Source: Pelagibacterium sediminicola (GTDB lineage: Bacteria > Pseudomonadota > Alphaproteobacteria > Rhizobiales > Devosiaceae). Taken from it: DNA of 64,000 nucleotides. The notes beneath the pieces were generated by a model. The model did not search any database and was not told the DNA's origin. It was given only the letters and a program-made list of their open reading frames with translations. Location of the stretch: assembly GCF_003390885.1 (NCBI RefSeq), contig NZ_QMEL01000003.1, forward strand, positions 392,861 through 456,860. Reading direction: 5' to 3'. A program made the position numbers and the translations under genes. Shown piece after piece: positions 24,457 through 34,971 of the stretch. The stretch's first letter is position 1; each line of letters starts with the position of its first letter.

Positions 24457-26529
24457 TCACGAGGCATAGATGCGGCCCGTGAGCCAATCGGGCCAATCGC
24501 GTTCAAAAAATGGGCGCGCTGTTTCATCGAATTCCCTGTTGCGGCGCGTCGAGACGATCATCTTTCCGTCCTCATAGCGGACGACGATCTGCTCGCCCTT
24601 GTGCGCCTCGCGCTCCTCGCGGAAACGGAATTCTTCCAGTTCGCCGTGGCGCGTCCGGGGTGCCGTCTCGCCGTCCGGCGCGCATATGGCGCGCGCGCCC
24701 CGGCTGCCACCGCCCTGGCGGATATAGTGATCGAGCGCTGCAAGGACAGCTTCGGACGCAAGCGCCATCTGCTGCCATTGGGCCGCCCTTACCGCCTCCC
24801 CCGCGTGCCCGTGGGCAACCCCCTGCTCGCAGATCGTGGCGTTAAGCTTTTTGGCGTCCTCCAGCGCGGCGCCGATCCCCTCGGGGGTGCAAAACAGCCC
24901 CGCATGATCGCTCATGCGGTTTTGCACCTCCGTGCGGACTGATTTCACCGCAACGGAGCTTTCCGCCCTCACCGTACCAATCAGATGCGTCAGCGCTTCC
25001 GTCGCCAGTCCATCAGGGTCTGCCGAGGGCATTGCCCTCGCCTGCCCGCCCGCCGCGATATGTTCGGCAACGCGGGTGCCGAAAACCTGCCCCGCATTGA
25101 GCGCCGCCCCGCCGGGACGGGTAACGCCGTGCGTGCCCGCCGCTTCGCCAATCGCGTAGCACCCCGCCAGATTGCTGCGCCCCCAGACGTCGACCATTAC
25201 GCCGCCATTCATGTGCTGGTTGTTGACGGCGAATTCGAGGGGTTCGGTGGCGATGTCGATCTTGTACCGGCGGTAAAGCTCGATTGCCAGGGGGTTCATA
25301 TGCGCAAGGCGCTCAATGGGGCTCGTCTGGGTCGCCCCCGCGTTGGCGAGATATTGCCGGACGTCGTCATCGAGCCGTTCGAGATCGAACGGCTGATCGC
25401 CTTCCACCGGCAGGGGATTGCGGTTGAAATCCATGAAGGTACGACGGCCGGCGGCGTGCTCGCGGTAGATGGCAAGATCGACCAGACTGGAGCCGAAACC
25501 GAGCATCCGGGTGGCGTGGAACGGCCATTGATAGCCCTTGCGGAAGACGTTGGAGGCAAGCTCCCGTGTCGAGCGGTAATAGTCGGCAAGGAAGTGATGC
25601 TCGTTCCCTGCTTCATCGACCGAATAGATATGCGGCATTGCCTGCACATAGGTGCCGGAGAGATTCCAGGGAAACCCCTCCCGCCTCGTCCCGATGCCGA
25701 ACTGGCTCTCGGTGAGGTTCACCAGTTCGATCCCGGCATCGAGCGCGAGCCCCAGAGACCCGAAGCAGCCATTGGGATAGACGCTGTCGCGATAAAGCTC
25801 TCCCGGCCCGCCGGCGGCGAGAACGAGGACGTTGCAGCGGTAGAGCACAAGGCCCATGGGGTTGGCCTCCGACCGCTCCTTGACCCGGAAGGCGAGGACG
25901 CCAGCGATATGGCGGTTCTTGCCCTCACCTGCGGTCACGATCCTGACCGCAGTCGTCTGGTTGAAGATCGGAACCTCGAGTCGGATCGCCTCCTCGGCCA
26001 GCACCTTCACCATCAGCCGGGAGGTGCGCGGGCCGCAACTGGTCGCGCGGCCAACCTCGTCATGGTCCGTCTGGTAGCGCAACGTGCCGCCCAGCCGGTC
26101 CTGCGGCAGCGGCAGCCCGAGATATTGGAGGCTCGCCATCATCCTGGCCGAGCCGATGGCCTCGACATAGGCGGTGTCCGCATCCATCGCCCCGCCCGCC
26201 CGGATGGCGCGGGCCATTGCGTGATAATCGTCGCCATGATCGGAAGTGTTGGCGGTGTGGAGGGTCTGCTTGTCCGAACCCGAACAGGCGGACGTGCCGC
26301 CCCACGCACTCTGACTGATGACGGCGACGCTGTCGCCGCGCCGCTTGAGTTCCACCGCCGCGCGCAAACCCGCAGCGCCCGACCCGACGACGACGCAGCC
26401 ATAGCGATGGACCGGCACACTCACGCCGTCGAACGTCAACGCTTCCTCCGAATGCGGCTCGGGGGCGAGCCTTGGCATGTCGACATCGGTCAGTTCATCA
26501 AGGATGGACTGGGGAACATCAATGGTCAT
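24457..26529 (-). CDS. FAD-dependent oxidoreductase, fumarate reductase/aspartate oxidase flavoprotein type
   Basis: A 690-residue flavoprotein. The FAD motif VVVGSGAAGLRAA spans about 46-58. Later segments such as NQHMNGGVMVD (about 435) and GGAALNAGQVFGTRVAEH are typical of the succinate dehydrogenase, fumarate reductase and L-aspartate oxidase flavoprotein family. There is no iron-sulfur or membrane subunit gene beside it and no signal peptide, so it is a stand-alone oxidase or dehydrogenase. The start overlaps the LacI stop by four bases in the gts-type operon. The substrate is unknown; an organic or sugar acid made by the neighbouring GMC enzyme is a reasonable idea. Confidence 0.85.
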   Translation of the reverse strand: MTIDVPQSILDELTDVDMPRLAPEPHSEEALTFDGVSVPVHRYGCVVVGSGAAGLRAAVELKRRGDSVAVISQSAWGGTSACSGSDKQTLHTANTSDHGDDYHAMARAIRAGGAMDADTAYVEAIGSARMMASLQYLGLPLPQDRLGGTLRYQTDHDEVGRATSCGPRTSRLMVKVLAEEAIRLEVPIFNQTTAVRIVTAGEGKNRHIAGVLAFRVKERSEANPMGLVLYRCNVLVLAAGGPGELYRDSVYPNGCFGSLGLALDAGIELVNLTESQFGIGTRREGFPWNLSGTYVQAMPHIYSVDEAGNEHHFLADYYRSTRELASNVFRKGYQWPFHATRMLGFGSSLVDLAIYREHAAGRRTFMDFNRNPLPVEGDQPFDLERLDDDVRQYLANAGATQTSPIERLAHMNPLAIELYRRYKIDIATEPLEFAVNNQHMNGGVMVDVWGRSNLAGCYAIGEAAGTHGVTRPGGAALNAGQVFGTRVAEHIAAGGQARAMPSADPDGLATEALTHLIGTVRAESSVAVKSVRTEVQNRMSDHAGLFCTPEGIGAALEDAKKLNATICEQGVAHGHAGEAVRAAQWQQMALASEAVLAALDHYIRQGGGSRGARAICAPDGETAPRTRHGELEEFRFREEREAHKGEQIVVRYEDGKMIVSTRRNREFDETARPFFERDWPDWLTGRIYAS

Positions 26530-27572
26530 ATCGCATTCCGTAAGGTTTCCGGCGCGGGCGTGCCGCCGCTCGATTGCCGGACCATGAGGGAGACGCCGGA
26601 CCTGTATTCAGGCGGCGGGACCTTTCCTTCTTCGAGCCAGTCGACCACGGTTTCGGCAATCGTCCTGCCAAACCCGGCAATGTCGCATCTGACCGAGGTG
26701 ACGGTGGGCCAGGTCTGGGCGGCCTCCTCGATGTCGTCGAAGCCGACGATCCTGAGATCGGTGCCCACGGCCCTGCCGATCTCGGCGCATCCCGACAAAA
26801 GCCCCAGCGCCACCTGGTCGTTGAAGCAGATGACGCCATCTACGTCGCTATAGTTTTCGGCCAGCGTGCGGGCCATTTCCCTGCCGAAAGCGCGCGTAGA
26901 GCGGCCCGTCAGGACGATCGGCTCAATGCCCTTTTCCTCGAGCAAGGAGAGGTAGCCCGAGAGGCGCTCGCTCGTTACCCCCCTGCCCTCGAGCCCGCCG
27001 ACGAAAGCGATTTTCCTTGCGCCGCCGGCGAGCAGGTGTTCGGTCGCCGCCCGGCTTCCGCTGACATAGTCGGGGGCGGCGAACGGGAAGACATCGGTTC
27101 GCGTCTCAACACTGCGCAGGACCTGCATGGCCGGTATCCCGGCGCGCTCGATCGCCTCGAAGGTCGCAAGGTCCTCACCATAGGCGGGCGAAATGATGAG
27201 GGCCGCGACCCCATGCTCGATCATCGCTCCCACGACATCGGTCTGGAGGTTGGAGTTTTCGTCTGTATTGGCGATGACGACGGCATAGCCGCGCTCGGAA
27301 AGCGCCATCTGCAGCGAGGTCGCAAATTCGGTAAAGAACGGGTTGCGCAGATCGTTGATGACGAGTCCGATCAGATCGGGGTTGGCGGCCCGGAGCTTGG
27401 CGGCGGAGCGATTATAAACATAGCCGATTTCCTGCATCGCGGCGCGGACCTGCTGGCGCGTCTCCTCCTTGACCAGCGGGCTGTTCTGCAACACGAGGCT
27501 GACCGTCGATTTGGAAACGCCCGATTGCCGCGCCACGTCGATGATGGTCGGCCTGCGATCGCTGCCCGTCAT
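26526..27572 (-). CDS. LacI family transcriptional regulator
   Basis: A 348-residue regulator with the N-terminal HTH TIIDVARQSGVSKSTVSLVL (residues 9-28) and a PurR-like effector domain. It lies in the middle of a minus-strand operon, overlapping both neighbours by four bases, so it is made along with the transporter and oxidoreductases. It is the best candidate to bind the CG-centred palindromes at 24433 and 38431. The inducer is probably a sugar or sugar acid handled by the operon. Confidence 0.9.
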   Translation of the reverse strand: MTGSDRRPTIIDVARQSGVSKSTVSLVLQNSPLVKEETRQQVRAAMQEIGYVYNRSAAKLRAANPDLIGLVINDLRNPFFTEFATSLQMALSERGYAVVIANTDENSNLQTDVVGAMIEHGVAALIISPAYGEDLATFEAIERAGIPAMQVLRSVETRTDVFPFAAPDYVSGSRAATEHLLAGGARKIAFVGGLEGRGVTSERLSGYLSLLEEKGIEPIVLTGRSTRAFGREMARTLAENYSDVDGVICFNDQVALGLLSGCAEIGRAVGTDLRIVGFDDIEEAAQTWPTVTSVRCDIAGFGRTIAETVVDWLEEGKVPPPEYRSGVSLMVRQSSGGTPAPETLRNAI

Positions 27573-29077
27573 GCCGCAATATCCGTCTGCTTTATGTGGT
27601 CGGCAACACGCAGAGCCTGCGCGGCGATGGTCAGCGCCGGATTGACGGCGGCCGAGGTGGGCAGGAACGAGGCGTCGACGACGAAGAGGTTAGGATGGTC
27701 GAACGCACGGCAATAAACATCGAGCGGCGCGGTCCGAGGATCGTTGCCGATGCGCACGGTGCCGCATTGATGGGACGGGGTGCGTTTATCGAAGGCACGC
27801 GCGAGAACGAGCGGAAACCCGGCCTGTTTCAGCACAGTCTTGAGCTTCCTGACCAGATCGAGATGGGCCTGCCAGTTGGTACGCTGCCACTCGAGGACAA
27901 TTCTTTTACCATCGACCCGCACGCGGCTATCGGGGGACGGCAGGTCCTCGCTCATGGCATAGAAATCGATGGCGTGGCGCGCGACCTGATCGAGCATCCA
28001 TTCCGGCACCAAAGGCATATTGGCCTTGAGGATGGCGCCCGATACGCGGCCGAGAAGCTGCACATTGCCCAGCGGGGCCCCACCCTCCCCATCCGAGAGG
28101 TAGAAGTCGTTGAGGGCGAAGGTCTTCTGGTAGATGGAGTCGTTGATGAACCCCGGCGCGACCGCGATCACCGCGCTCGCGTTGTGGTTCATGAAATTGC
28201 GGCCCACCTGATCGGAGCGGTTGGCAAGGCCATTGGGGTTGGCGTCGTCCGCCGAGGCCAGCAGCAGGGCCGCCGATTGCACCGCGCCCGCCGAAAGGAT
28301 CACCAGCCTTGGCGTGATCTCGTGCACTTCGCCCTTCTGTTCGTAATGGATGCCGGTGACGGCCTTGCCGTCCGGGGCGGTCGAGAGCTTCAGCACCTTC
28401 GCGCCGGTTTCGAGCCGCACATTGTCATGTGAGCGGGCCACCGCGAGAGCAGCGGTTTCAGCGTCCATCTTGCCGTCATCGCAATTGGGATGCGCGTCCC
28501 ATGGTGTCTTGGCCTTGGCGAGCCATTTGTCGATATCGAGCCCCAGCGGCAGCGAAAAGGGATGGAGCCCGTTGGCCTTGAGCCGCGCACGGACCCTGGC
28601 GATGGCCGGTTCCTCGGCGATAGGGGGAAAGGGATAGGGTGTGGAATGAGGCGGTTCGGTCGGGTCCTCGCCGATCGTCCCGCGCACGTTGTAAAGCGTT
28701 TCCGCCAGCCCATACCAGGGTTCGAGTTCTTCGTAGGCGAAGGGCCATGCCGGGGACACGCCCTCGCGGTGGCGAAGCTCGGCAAAGTCCTCGGCGCGGT
28801 AGCGCGAGAGCACCGCGCCGTAGAACTTTGAATTGCCCCCGACATAATAATAATTTCCGGGATTGAACGCCGCGCCGCTGGCATCGAACCATTCTTCCCT
28901 GGGCCGGAAATGGCCACGCTGGAAAATGGCGCGCTGGTCGCGGTTATGGGGCGTATCGGGCAAGTGATCCCCGGCCTCGAGGATCAATATGTCCGCACCC
29001 GACGGGGCGAGCCCCGCCGCGATGGTCGCGCCACCTATCCCTGAGCCGATGATGACGATGTCTGGAGACGCGGGCAT
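27569..29077 (-). CDS. GMC family oxidoreductase, pyranose-oxidase-like clade
   Basis: A 502-residue FAD enzyme. The N-terminal motif VIIGSGIGGATIAAG begins at residue 8, the YYYVGGNSKFYGA segment near residue 75 is characteristic of the clade, and the C-terminus carries HQCGTVRIGND and NPALTIAAQALR, the catalytic His/Asn region. It differs from the BetA-like enzyme at 22814. Relatives oxidise free sugars or glycosides at C2 or C3. There is no signal sequence. Its place after a glucose-type transporter supports a sugar substrate. Confidence 0.85.
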   Translation of the reverse strand: MPASPDIVIIGSGIGGATIAAGLAPSGADILILEAGDHLPDTPHNRDQRAIFQRGHFRPREEWFDASGAAFNPGNYYYVGGNSKFYGAVLSRYRAEDFAELRHREGVSPAWPFAYEELEPWYGLAETLYNVRGTIGEDPTEPPHSTPYPFPPIAEEPAIARVRARLKANGLHPFSLPLGLDIDKWLAKAKTPWDAHPNCDDGKMDAETAALAVARSHDNVRLETGAKVLKLSTAPDGKAVTGIHYEQKGEVHEITPRLVILSAGAVQSAALLLASADDANPNGLANRSDQVGRNFMNHNASAVIAVAPGFINDSIYQKTFALNDFYLSDGEGGAPLGNVQLLGRVSGAILKANMPLVPEWMLDQVARHAIDFYAMSEDLPSPDSRVRVDGKRIVLEWQRTNWQAHLDLVRKLKTVLKQAGFPLVLARAFDKRTPSHQCGTVRIGNDPRTAPLDVYCRAFDHPNLFVVDASFLPTSAAVNPALTIAAQALRVADHIKQTDIAA

Positions 29078-29083
29078 CGGTGA

Positions 29084-30193
<1,110 letters not shown>

Positions 30194-30197
30194 GGGA

Positions 30198-31079
30198 CTA
30201 TCCCTTTACAGCGCCCGACATCAGGCCACGCACGAAGTAGCGGCCCGAAACGATGTAGACGATGAGTGTAGGCAGGGCGGCTAGGATCGCGCCCGCGAAA
30301 TGAACGTTGTATTCGGCAACCCCCGTGGACGAGCTCACGAGGTTGTTGAGCGCCACGGTCATCGGCGTCGAGGTGAAACCCGAGAACGATGCGCCGAACA
30401 GGAAGTCGTTCCAGATATTGGTGAACTGCCAGATGACCGAAACCACGATGATCGGTCCCGATGAGGGCAGCAGGATACGCCAGAAAATCTGGAAGAACCC
30501 GGCGCCGTCGATCTGGGCGGCCCTGACCAGTTCGGTCGGGAAGGCTTCGTAGTAATTGCGGAAATAAAGCGTCGTGAAGCCCAGTCCATAGACGATGTGG
30601 ACGAGGATCAACCCCTGGAGCGTCCCCGACCACCCAAAGAGCCCAAGGATACGCGCCATGGGAATGAGGACGATCTGGAACGGAATGAAGCACGACAGCA
30701 GCAACATGCCGAATACGATGTTGGCTCCCCGGAAGCGCCATTTGGTGAGAATATAGCCGTTGAACGCACCAAGCACCGTCGAGATGGCGACGGCGGGCAC
30801 CACCATCATGATCGAGTTGATGAAATAGGGACGCAAGCCGGTAGGCTGGACGCCGATCTGGGCTGTCGACCATGCCTTGAGCCATGGCTCGATGGTCCAC
30901 ATCTCAGGCAGATCGAGAATGCCGCCGCCCCGGATTTCGTCGAGGGGTTTCAGCGAATTTACGATCATCACGTAGAGCGGCAGCATGTAGAATGCCGCAA
31001 ACAGCAAAAGAGCCGTATAGATCAGCGCGCGCGTCAGCCGCGAATGGCTGAAGGCGACCTGGGTGCTCGGAACGCTCAT
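30198..31079 (-). CDS. gtsC: Glucose-type ABC transporter permease, MalG family
   Basis: A 293-residue permease with six membrane segments, starting MSVPSTQVAFS. The frame stays open upstream to 31781, but that stretch is antisense-like sequence inside the neighbouring permease gene. The true ATG overlaps the neighbour's stop by four bases (ATGA). The EAA loop region reads LVRAAQIDGAGFFQIFWRIL. It pairs with the gtsB-like permease and the glucose-type binding protein upstream. Confidence 0.88.
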   Translation of the reverse strand: MSVPSTQVAFSHSRLTRALIYTALLLFAAFYMLPLYVMIVNSLKPLDEIRGGGILDLPEMWTIEPWLKAWSTAQIGVQPTGLRPYFINSIMMVVPAVAISTVLGAFNGYILTKWRFRGANIVFGMLLLSCFIPFQIVLIPMARILGLFGWSGTLQGLILVHIVYGLGFTTLYFRNYYEAFPTELVRAAQIDGAGFFQIFWRILLPSSGPIIVVSVIWQFTNIWNDFLFGASFSGFTSTPMTVALNNLVSSSTGVAEYNVHFAGAILAALPTLIVYIVSGRYFVRGLMSGAVKG

Positions 31080-31957
31080 GTCCGCTTCTCCCCGCGCAGT
31101 TCGGAATAAAGATAGGGGATGATGATCGAAAAGATCATGATCAGCATGATGATGGCCGAGGACGCGCCCACGCCCATCTGGTTGCGGGTAAAGGTATAGG
31201 AATACATGAACGTCGCGGGCAGTTCGGTCGCCTGTCCCGGCCCGCCGCCGGTCAGCGCCACGACGAGATCGTAGGATTTGATGGCGAGGTGCGCGAGCAC
31301 CACGAAGGCCGAGAGAAAAACGGGCCGCATCAGCGGAATGACGATGCGCCGGTAAATCGTGACATTGGACGCGCCGTCGATCTGCGCGGCCTTGATGATC
31401 TCGTTGTCCACGCCGCGTAATCCGGCAAGGAACATGGCCATCACGAACCCGGAAGTTTGCCAGACGGCGGCGAGGACGACGGTATAGATCGCGAAATTGC
31501 GGTCCTTGATCCAGTTGAAGCTGAAACTCTCCCAGCCCCACAGGTGCATGGTGTGCTCCAGCCCGACGCCGGGATCGAGAAACCACTTCCAGGCCGTACC
31601 CGTGACGATGAACGAGAGGGCCATGGGATAAAGATAGATGGGTCGCAACACGCCCTCGGCGCGGATCTTCTGATCGAGCAGAATAGCCAGCCCCAGGCCG
31701 ATCACCGTGCAGATGGCGATGTAGAGCGAACCAAATATCGCAAGGTTCATGACGGCGCGGTTCCAGTGCGGAAGCGACCACAGTCTTGCGTAATTATCAA
31801 AGCCGATCCACTCGTTGCTGGGCAACATGCGGCTGTTGGTGAACGAGAGATAGCCCGTATAGGCGATAAAGCCATATACGAAAATCAGCATCAGAAAGAA
31901 GCTGGGGCTGAGCACCAGCTTGGGTATCCAGTCCTGGATGCGGTTGCGCGTCATCAT
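31076..31957 (-). CDS. gtsB: Glucose-type ABC transporter permease, MalF family
   Basis: A 293-residue inner-membrane permease with six hydrophobic segments; the EAA-type loop is IIKAAQIDGASNVTIYRRIV. The gene follows the binding-protein gene after a 116-base gap that holds a strong hairpin, and overlaps the next permease by four bases. Family and gene order match the GtsABC glucose/mannose transporter of pseudomonads and relatives. Confidence 0.88.
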   Translation of the reverse strand: MMTRNRIQDWIPKLVLSPSFFLMLIFVYGFIAYTGYLSFTNSRMLPSNEWIGFDNYARLWSLPHWNRAVMNLAIFGSLYIAICTVIGLGLAILLDQKIRAEGVLRPIYLYPMALSFIVTGTAWKWFLDPGVGLEHTMHLWGWESFSFNWIKDRNFAIYTVVLAAVWQTSGFVMAMFLAGLRGVDNEIIKAAQIDGASNVTIYRRIVIPLMRPVFLSAFVVLAHLAIKSYDLVVALTGGGPGQATELPATFMYSYTFTRNQMGVGASSAIIMLIMIFSIIIPYLYSELRGEKRT

Positions 31958-32028
31958 TTTCAGTGTTCCTCGCCAGGGCCGCAGGCCGATCGCGTCCGCG
32001 AGCGGCTTGAATGTATCGGCATCAAGGA

Positions 32029-32057
32029 CGCGGCGGGGGAACGTATCCCCCGCCGCG
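32029..32057 (-). repeat. Strong hairpin between binding-protein and permease genes
   Basis: A perfect 12-base inverted repeat (CGCGGCGGGGGA and its complement) with a five-base loop, 17 bases after the binding-protein stop. There is no T-run after it, so it probably stabilises the binding-protein message and attenuates the permease genes. The hairpin at 19479-19501 has the same relative position in another operon but a different sequence. Confidence 0.7.
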
Positions 32058-32073
32058 CAGCCTTCAGAATGGC

Positions 32074-33318
32074 TTACATTGCGCTTTCAACGGCGAGCGA
32101 CAGTTCCTCGGCAGCTTCCTCGGACGTATATTCGCCGTTGAAGTGGCCGGTGATGACGTCATACATGGCGTTCTTGACGCTGGCGGGGTTGGCGTGGCCA
32201 TGGGCCATGGAACCCAGCAGCGTGCCATTGGCGCTTGCTTCGGCGAGGTCGGCGATGGCCTTCTGCCCGCAGGCGTCGAAGGCGGAATCGTCGATGTCGG
32301 TGCGGGCCGGAGCCGAACCCTTGACCGTGTTGAACGCAACCTGGAATTCCGGGCTCAGGATCGAGGCCGCCATGGCGTGCTGGGCTTCAACCTGGGCAGC
32401 GTCCACGTTGAACATGGCGAACTGATCAGCGTTGAAGGTCACCGAGCCCTGCGTGCCCGGATAACGGATGCACTGGAAATCCTCACCCGGCACGAGACCA
32501 GCGGCAAGGAACTCGCCCTTGGCCCAGTCGCCCATGAACTGCATGCCGGCTTCACCGGTGATGACCATGGCCGAGGCGATGTTCCAGTCACGTCCCGAGA
32601 AGTTGTCATCGACATAGCCGCGCAGGGTTTCCATGCGGTCGAAGACCTCGACCATCGTATCGGAACGCAGGGCGTCGAGATCGAGATCGATCATGGTCGA
32701 CTGGTAGAAGTCCGTACCCATGGACAGCACGACCGCATCGAAAATGGTCGCATCCTGCCAGTCCTGGCCGCCGTGGCCGATGGGGATGATGCCCTGCTCA
32801 CGGAAATTGTCGAGCAGCGCGATGAGGTCTTCCCAGCTCTCGGGCAACTCGCCACCGGCTGCTTCGAGCGCATCGTTGTTGATCCATACCCAGTTGGTCG
32901 AGTGCACGTTGACCGGGGCGGCGATCCAGTGGCCGTCATATTTGGAGAACGCCTGGAGCGCCTCGGGAACCACCTCATCCCAGCCCTGCTCGCTGGCGAT
33001 GTCATCGAGGTTGCCCAGCGCGCCTTCGGCGGCCCAATCGAGAATGTCGAAGCCGAGCATCTGCACGGCAGTGGGCGGGTTGCCACCGGTGACGCGGGCG
33101 CGCAACACGGTCATGGCATCCGAACCACCGCCACCGGCGATGGGCATGTCCTGCCAGCTAATACCCTGGCTTTCCAGATCCTGACGCAGCACGTCGAGCG
33201 CCGCGGCCTCGCCGCCAGCGGTCCACCAGTGCAGAACCTCCACACTCTGCGCATTCGCTACCGTTGCCGATGCGCTCATGAGCGCGACGGCGGCGGTGCC
33301 AAGTAGAAGCTTTTTCAT
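32074..33318 (-). CDS. gtsA: Glucose/mannose-type ABC transporter substrate-binding protein
   Basis: A 414-residue periplasmic protein with a signal peptide (cleavage about residue 24, ANAQS). The mature start [19 protein letters not shown] and the segments [22 protein letters not shown] and [12 protein letters not shown] correspond closely to pseudomonad glucose-binding protein GtsA as I remember it. Two late cysteines (CIRYPG and DACGQK) match its disulfide. A GGGAGG site precedes the ATG. It heads the operon with two permeases, an ATPase, a GMC sugar oxidoreductase, LacI and a FAD oxidoreductase. Glucose, mannose or a similar aldose is the likely ligand. Confidence 0.88.
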   Translation of the reverse strand: MKKLLLGTAAVALMSASATVANAQSVEVLHWWTAGGEAAALDVLRQDLESQGISWQDMPIAGGGGSDAMTVLRARVTGGNPPTAVQMLGFDILDWAAEGALGNLDDIASEQGWDEVVPEALQAFSKYDGHWIAAPVNVHSTNWVWINNDALEAAGGELPESWEDLIALLDNFREQGIIPIGHGGQDWQDATIFDAVVLSMGTDFYQSTMIDLDLDALRSDTMVEVFDRMETLRGYVDDNFSGRDWNIASAMVITGEAGMQFMGDWAKGEFLAAGLVPGEDFQCIRYPGTQGSVTFNADQFAMFNVDAAQVEAQHAMAASILSPEFQVAFNTVKGSAPARTDIDDSAFDACGQKAIADLAEASANGTLLGSMAHGHANPASVKNAMYDVITGHFNGEYTSEEAAEELSLAVESAM

Positions 33319-33369
33319 ATTTATCCTCCCATTCAGGGTCTTGGCGGACGTTCTCGCCGCCGGCTCAAA

Positions 33370-33393
33370 CCATCCGGCACAATTGCCGGGTGG
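33370..33393 (-). terminator. Hairpin between the ALDH operon and gtsA
   Basis: A nine-base stem (CCATCCGGC against GCCGGGTGG, one G-T pair) with a six-base loop, followed on the minus strand by TTTGAG. It may end transcripts of the upstream aldehyde dehydrogenase operon or form part of the gtsA leader. The T-run is too short to be sure. Confidence 0.4.
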
Positions 33394-33425
33394 AATTCGT
33401 TATCTCCAACTAAAGTCTAATGCTG

Positions 33426-33437
33426 GTTTTGCAAAAC
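33426..33437. promoter_or_regulatory. Palindrome upstream of gtsA
   Basis: GTTTTGCAAAAC is a perfect 12-base palindrome about 110 bases upstream of gtsA, in the only gap that can hold the operon promoter. Its centre is GC rather than CG, and it differs from the two GGAACGTTCC operators. It may bind another regulator. Confidence 0.35.
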
Positions 33438-33462
33438 GCAAATAGACTCGTTCGGTCACATC

Positions 33463-34971
33463 TCAACTCCGGGGCACCCACCAGTTAGTGCGCGGCCCGG
33501 TGTGCATGTTGAGCGTCTTGGTTTCCGTGTAATCCTCCACCGCATGGCGGCCCAGTTCCCGGCCGAGGCCCGACTGGCGATAGCCACCGAACGGCAATTC
33601 CGACGCGCCGTCCATGAACGTATTCACCCACACGGTTCCCGCGCGTACCTTGCGCCCGATCGTGATGCAGGTGTCGAAATCCCGGCTCCAGACCGCTGCC
33701 GAAAGCCCGTAGTCCACAGCGTTGGCGATCGATATGGCCTCAGCCTCGGTGTTGAAGGTCAGCACCGACAGCACCGGCCCAAAAACCTCCTCACGCGCCA
33801 CCGCCATATCGGGCGTAACTCCCGAAATAATGGTCGGCGCCATGAAATCGCCCGCGCCCAGATCAATGCTTTCCCCGCCCAGCGCCACCGAAGCCCCCGC
33901 TTCGGACGCGCCCGCGACATAGGTGGAAATCTTTTCGAGGTGCTGAGGCGTGATGATCGCGCCGACCTGAGTGGCCGGGTCCATGGGGTCGCCCACCCGT
34001 ACCTTGGTTGAAAGCTCGACGATACGCGCAGTCACCTCGTCGGCGATGGACGCATGCAGGATGAGACGCGAGCCCGCGTTACAACATTCGCCCGCGTTGA
34101 AATTGGCCCCGAAAACGGCGGCATCGACAAAGGCGTCTAGATCGGCGTCGGGGAATACGATCTGCGGGTTCTTGCCGCCCAGTTCGAGCGAGACCTTCTT
34201 TAGTGTCGCCGACGCATTGCGCATGGCAAGCTTGCCGACGCCGGTCGAGCCGGTGAACGAGATCATGTCGACGTCCGGATGCTCGAGAAGCGGCGCGCCC
34301 GCTTCCGGGCCGGTCCCGACGATGATGTTGACCACACCCTCGGGCACGCCCGCTTCCATGAGGATTTCGCCCAGAACGAGCGTCGATCCCGAGGAAAGCT
34401 CGGACGGCTTGACGACCGTCGTACAGCCGGCGGCGAGCGCGAAAGGCAGCTTTTGCGATACGATCAGGAAGGGGAAATTCCATGGCGTGATGATCGAGAC
34501 CACACCAATCGGCTCGCGCAACACGACTCCAAGCGTCGTCGATCCAAGCGTATTGTAGCTTTCGCCATGAAGGTCGCGCGCCAACGCGGCGGCGTAGCGC
34601 CAGATATCGGCTGCACCTTCGATCTCCCCACGACACTGGCTGATCGGCTTGCCCGCTTCCAGCGCATCGAGGGTGGCGAGTTCTTCACGCCGCGCATCGA
34701 TCATGTCGGCGGCCTTGAGCAGGATCGCGGCGCGCTCGGCACCGGTCATGTTGGGCCAGTGGTCCTCATCGAACGCCTTCCGCGCAGCCGCTATGGCGCG
34801 CTCGGCATCCTGTTTGGTCGCGGACGCGTAACGGCTGACGAGCACGCCATGGGCGGGCGAATTACGGTCGAGTTCCCTGCCCTCCGCGCCATCGGCCCAT
34901 TGGCCGGCGATCAGCATCTTGAAGTTGCGGGCCTTGTAGTCCAACGCCTGCGGGCGCACGAAAATGCCCAT
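33463..34971 (-). CDS. Aldehyde dehydrogenase (NAD-dependent, ALDH superfamily)
   Basis: A 502-residue aldehyde dehydrogenase. Catalytic residues are E263 (SLELGGKNP) and C297 (second cysteine of FNAGECC), 34 apart as in the family. PWNFP lies near 163. The ATG at 34971 overlaps the hydratase stop (TAATG) and has GGAG seven bases upstream; an ATG two codons earlier is too close to it. It is the last gene of a Gfo/Idh, CoA-transferase, enoyl-CoA hydratase operon, so a semialdehyde from that pathway is the likely substrate. It is also a possible sulfolactaldehyde dehydrogenase for the SQ pathway. Confidence 0.9.
   Translation of the reverse strand: MGIFVRPQALDYKARNFKMLIAGQWADGAEGRELDRNSPAHGVLVSRYASATKQDAERAIAAARKAFDEDHWPNMTGAERAAILLKAADMIDARREELATLDALEAGKPISQCRGEIEGAADIWRYAAALARDLHGESYNTLGSTTLGVVLREPIGVVSIITPWNFPFLIVSQKLPFALAAGCTTVVKPSELSSGSTLVLGEILMEAGVPEGVVNIIVGTGPEAGAPLLEHPDVDMISFTGSTGVGKLAMRNASATLKKVSLELGGKNPQIVFPDADLDAFVDAAVFGANFNAGECCNAGSRLILHASIADEVTARIVELSTKVRVGDPMDPATQVGAIITPQHLEKISTYVAGASEAGASVALGGESIDLGAGDFMAPTIISGVTPDMAVAREEVFGPVLSVLTFNTEAEAISIANAVDYGLSAAVWSRDFDTCITIGRKVRAGTVWVNTFMDGASELPFGGYRQSGLGRELGRHAVEDYTETKTLNMHTGPRTNWWVPRS

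Noticed and set aside
24985..26853. Open frame of 622 codons on the plus strand over the FAD oxidoreductase and LacI genes
   Set aside because: Antisense to two well-recognised overlapping genes and crossing their junction; no domain recognised. The same holds for long antisense frames at 23009-24469, 32011-33306, 35548-37077 and 50811-52205.
30198..31781. A 527-codon fusion frame covering the MalG-type permease
   Set aside because: Only the last 293 codons form the permease. The part before 31079 is out of frame inside the MalF-type gene, and the ATG at 31079 shows the usual four-base overlap.
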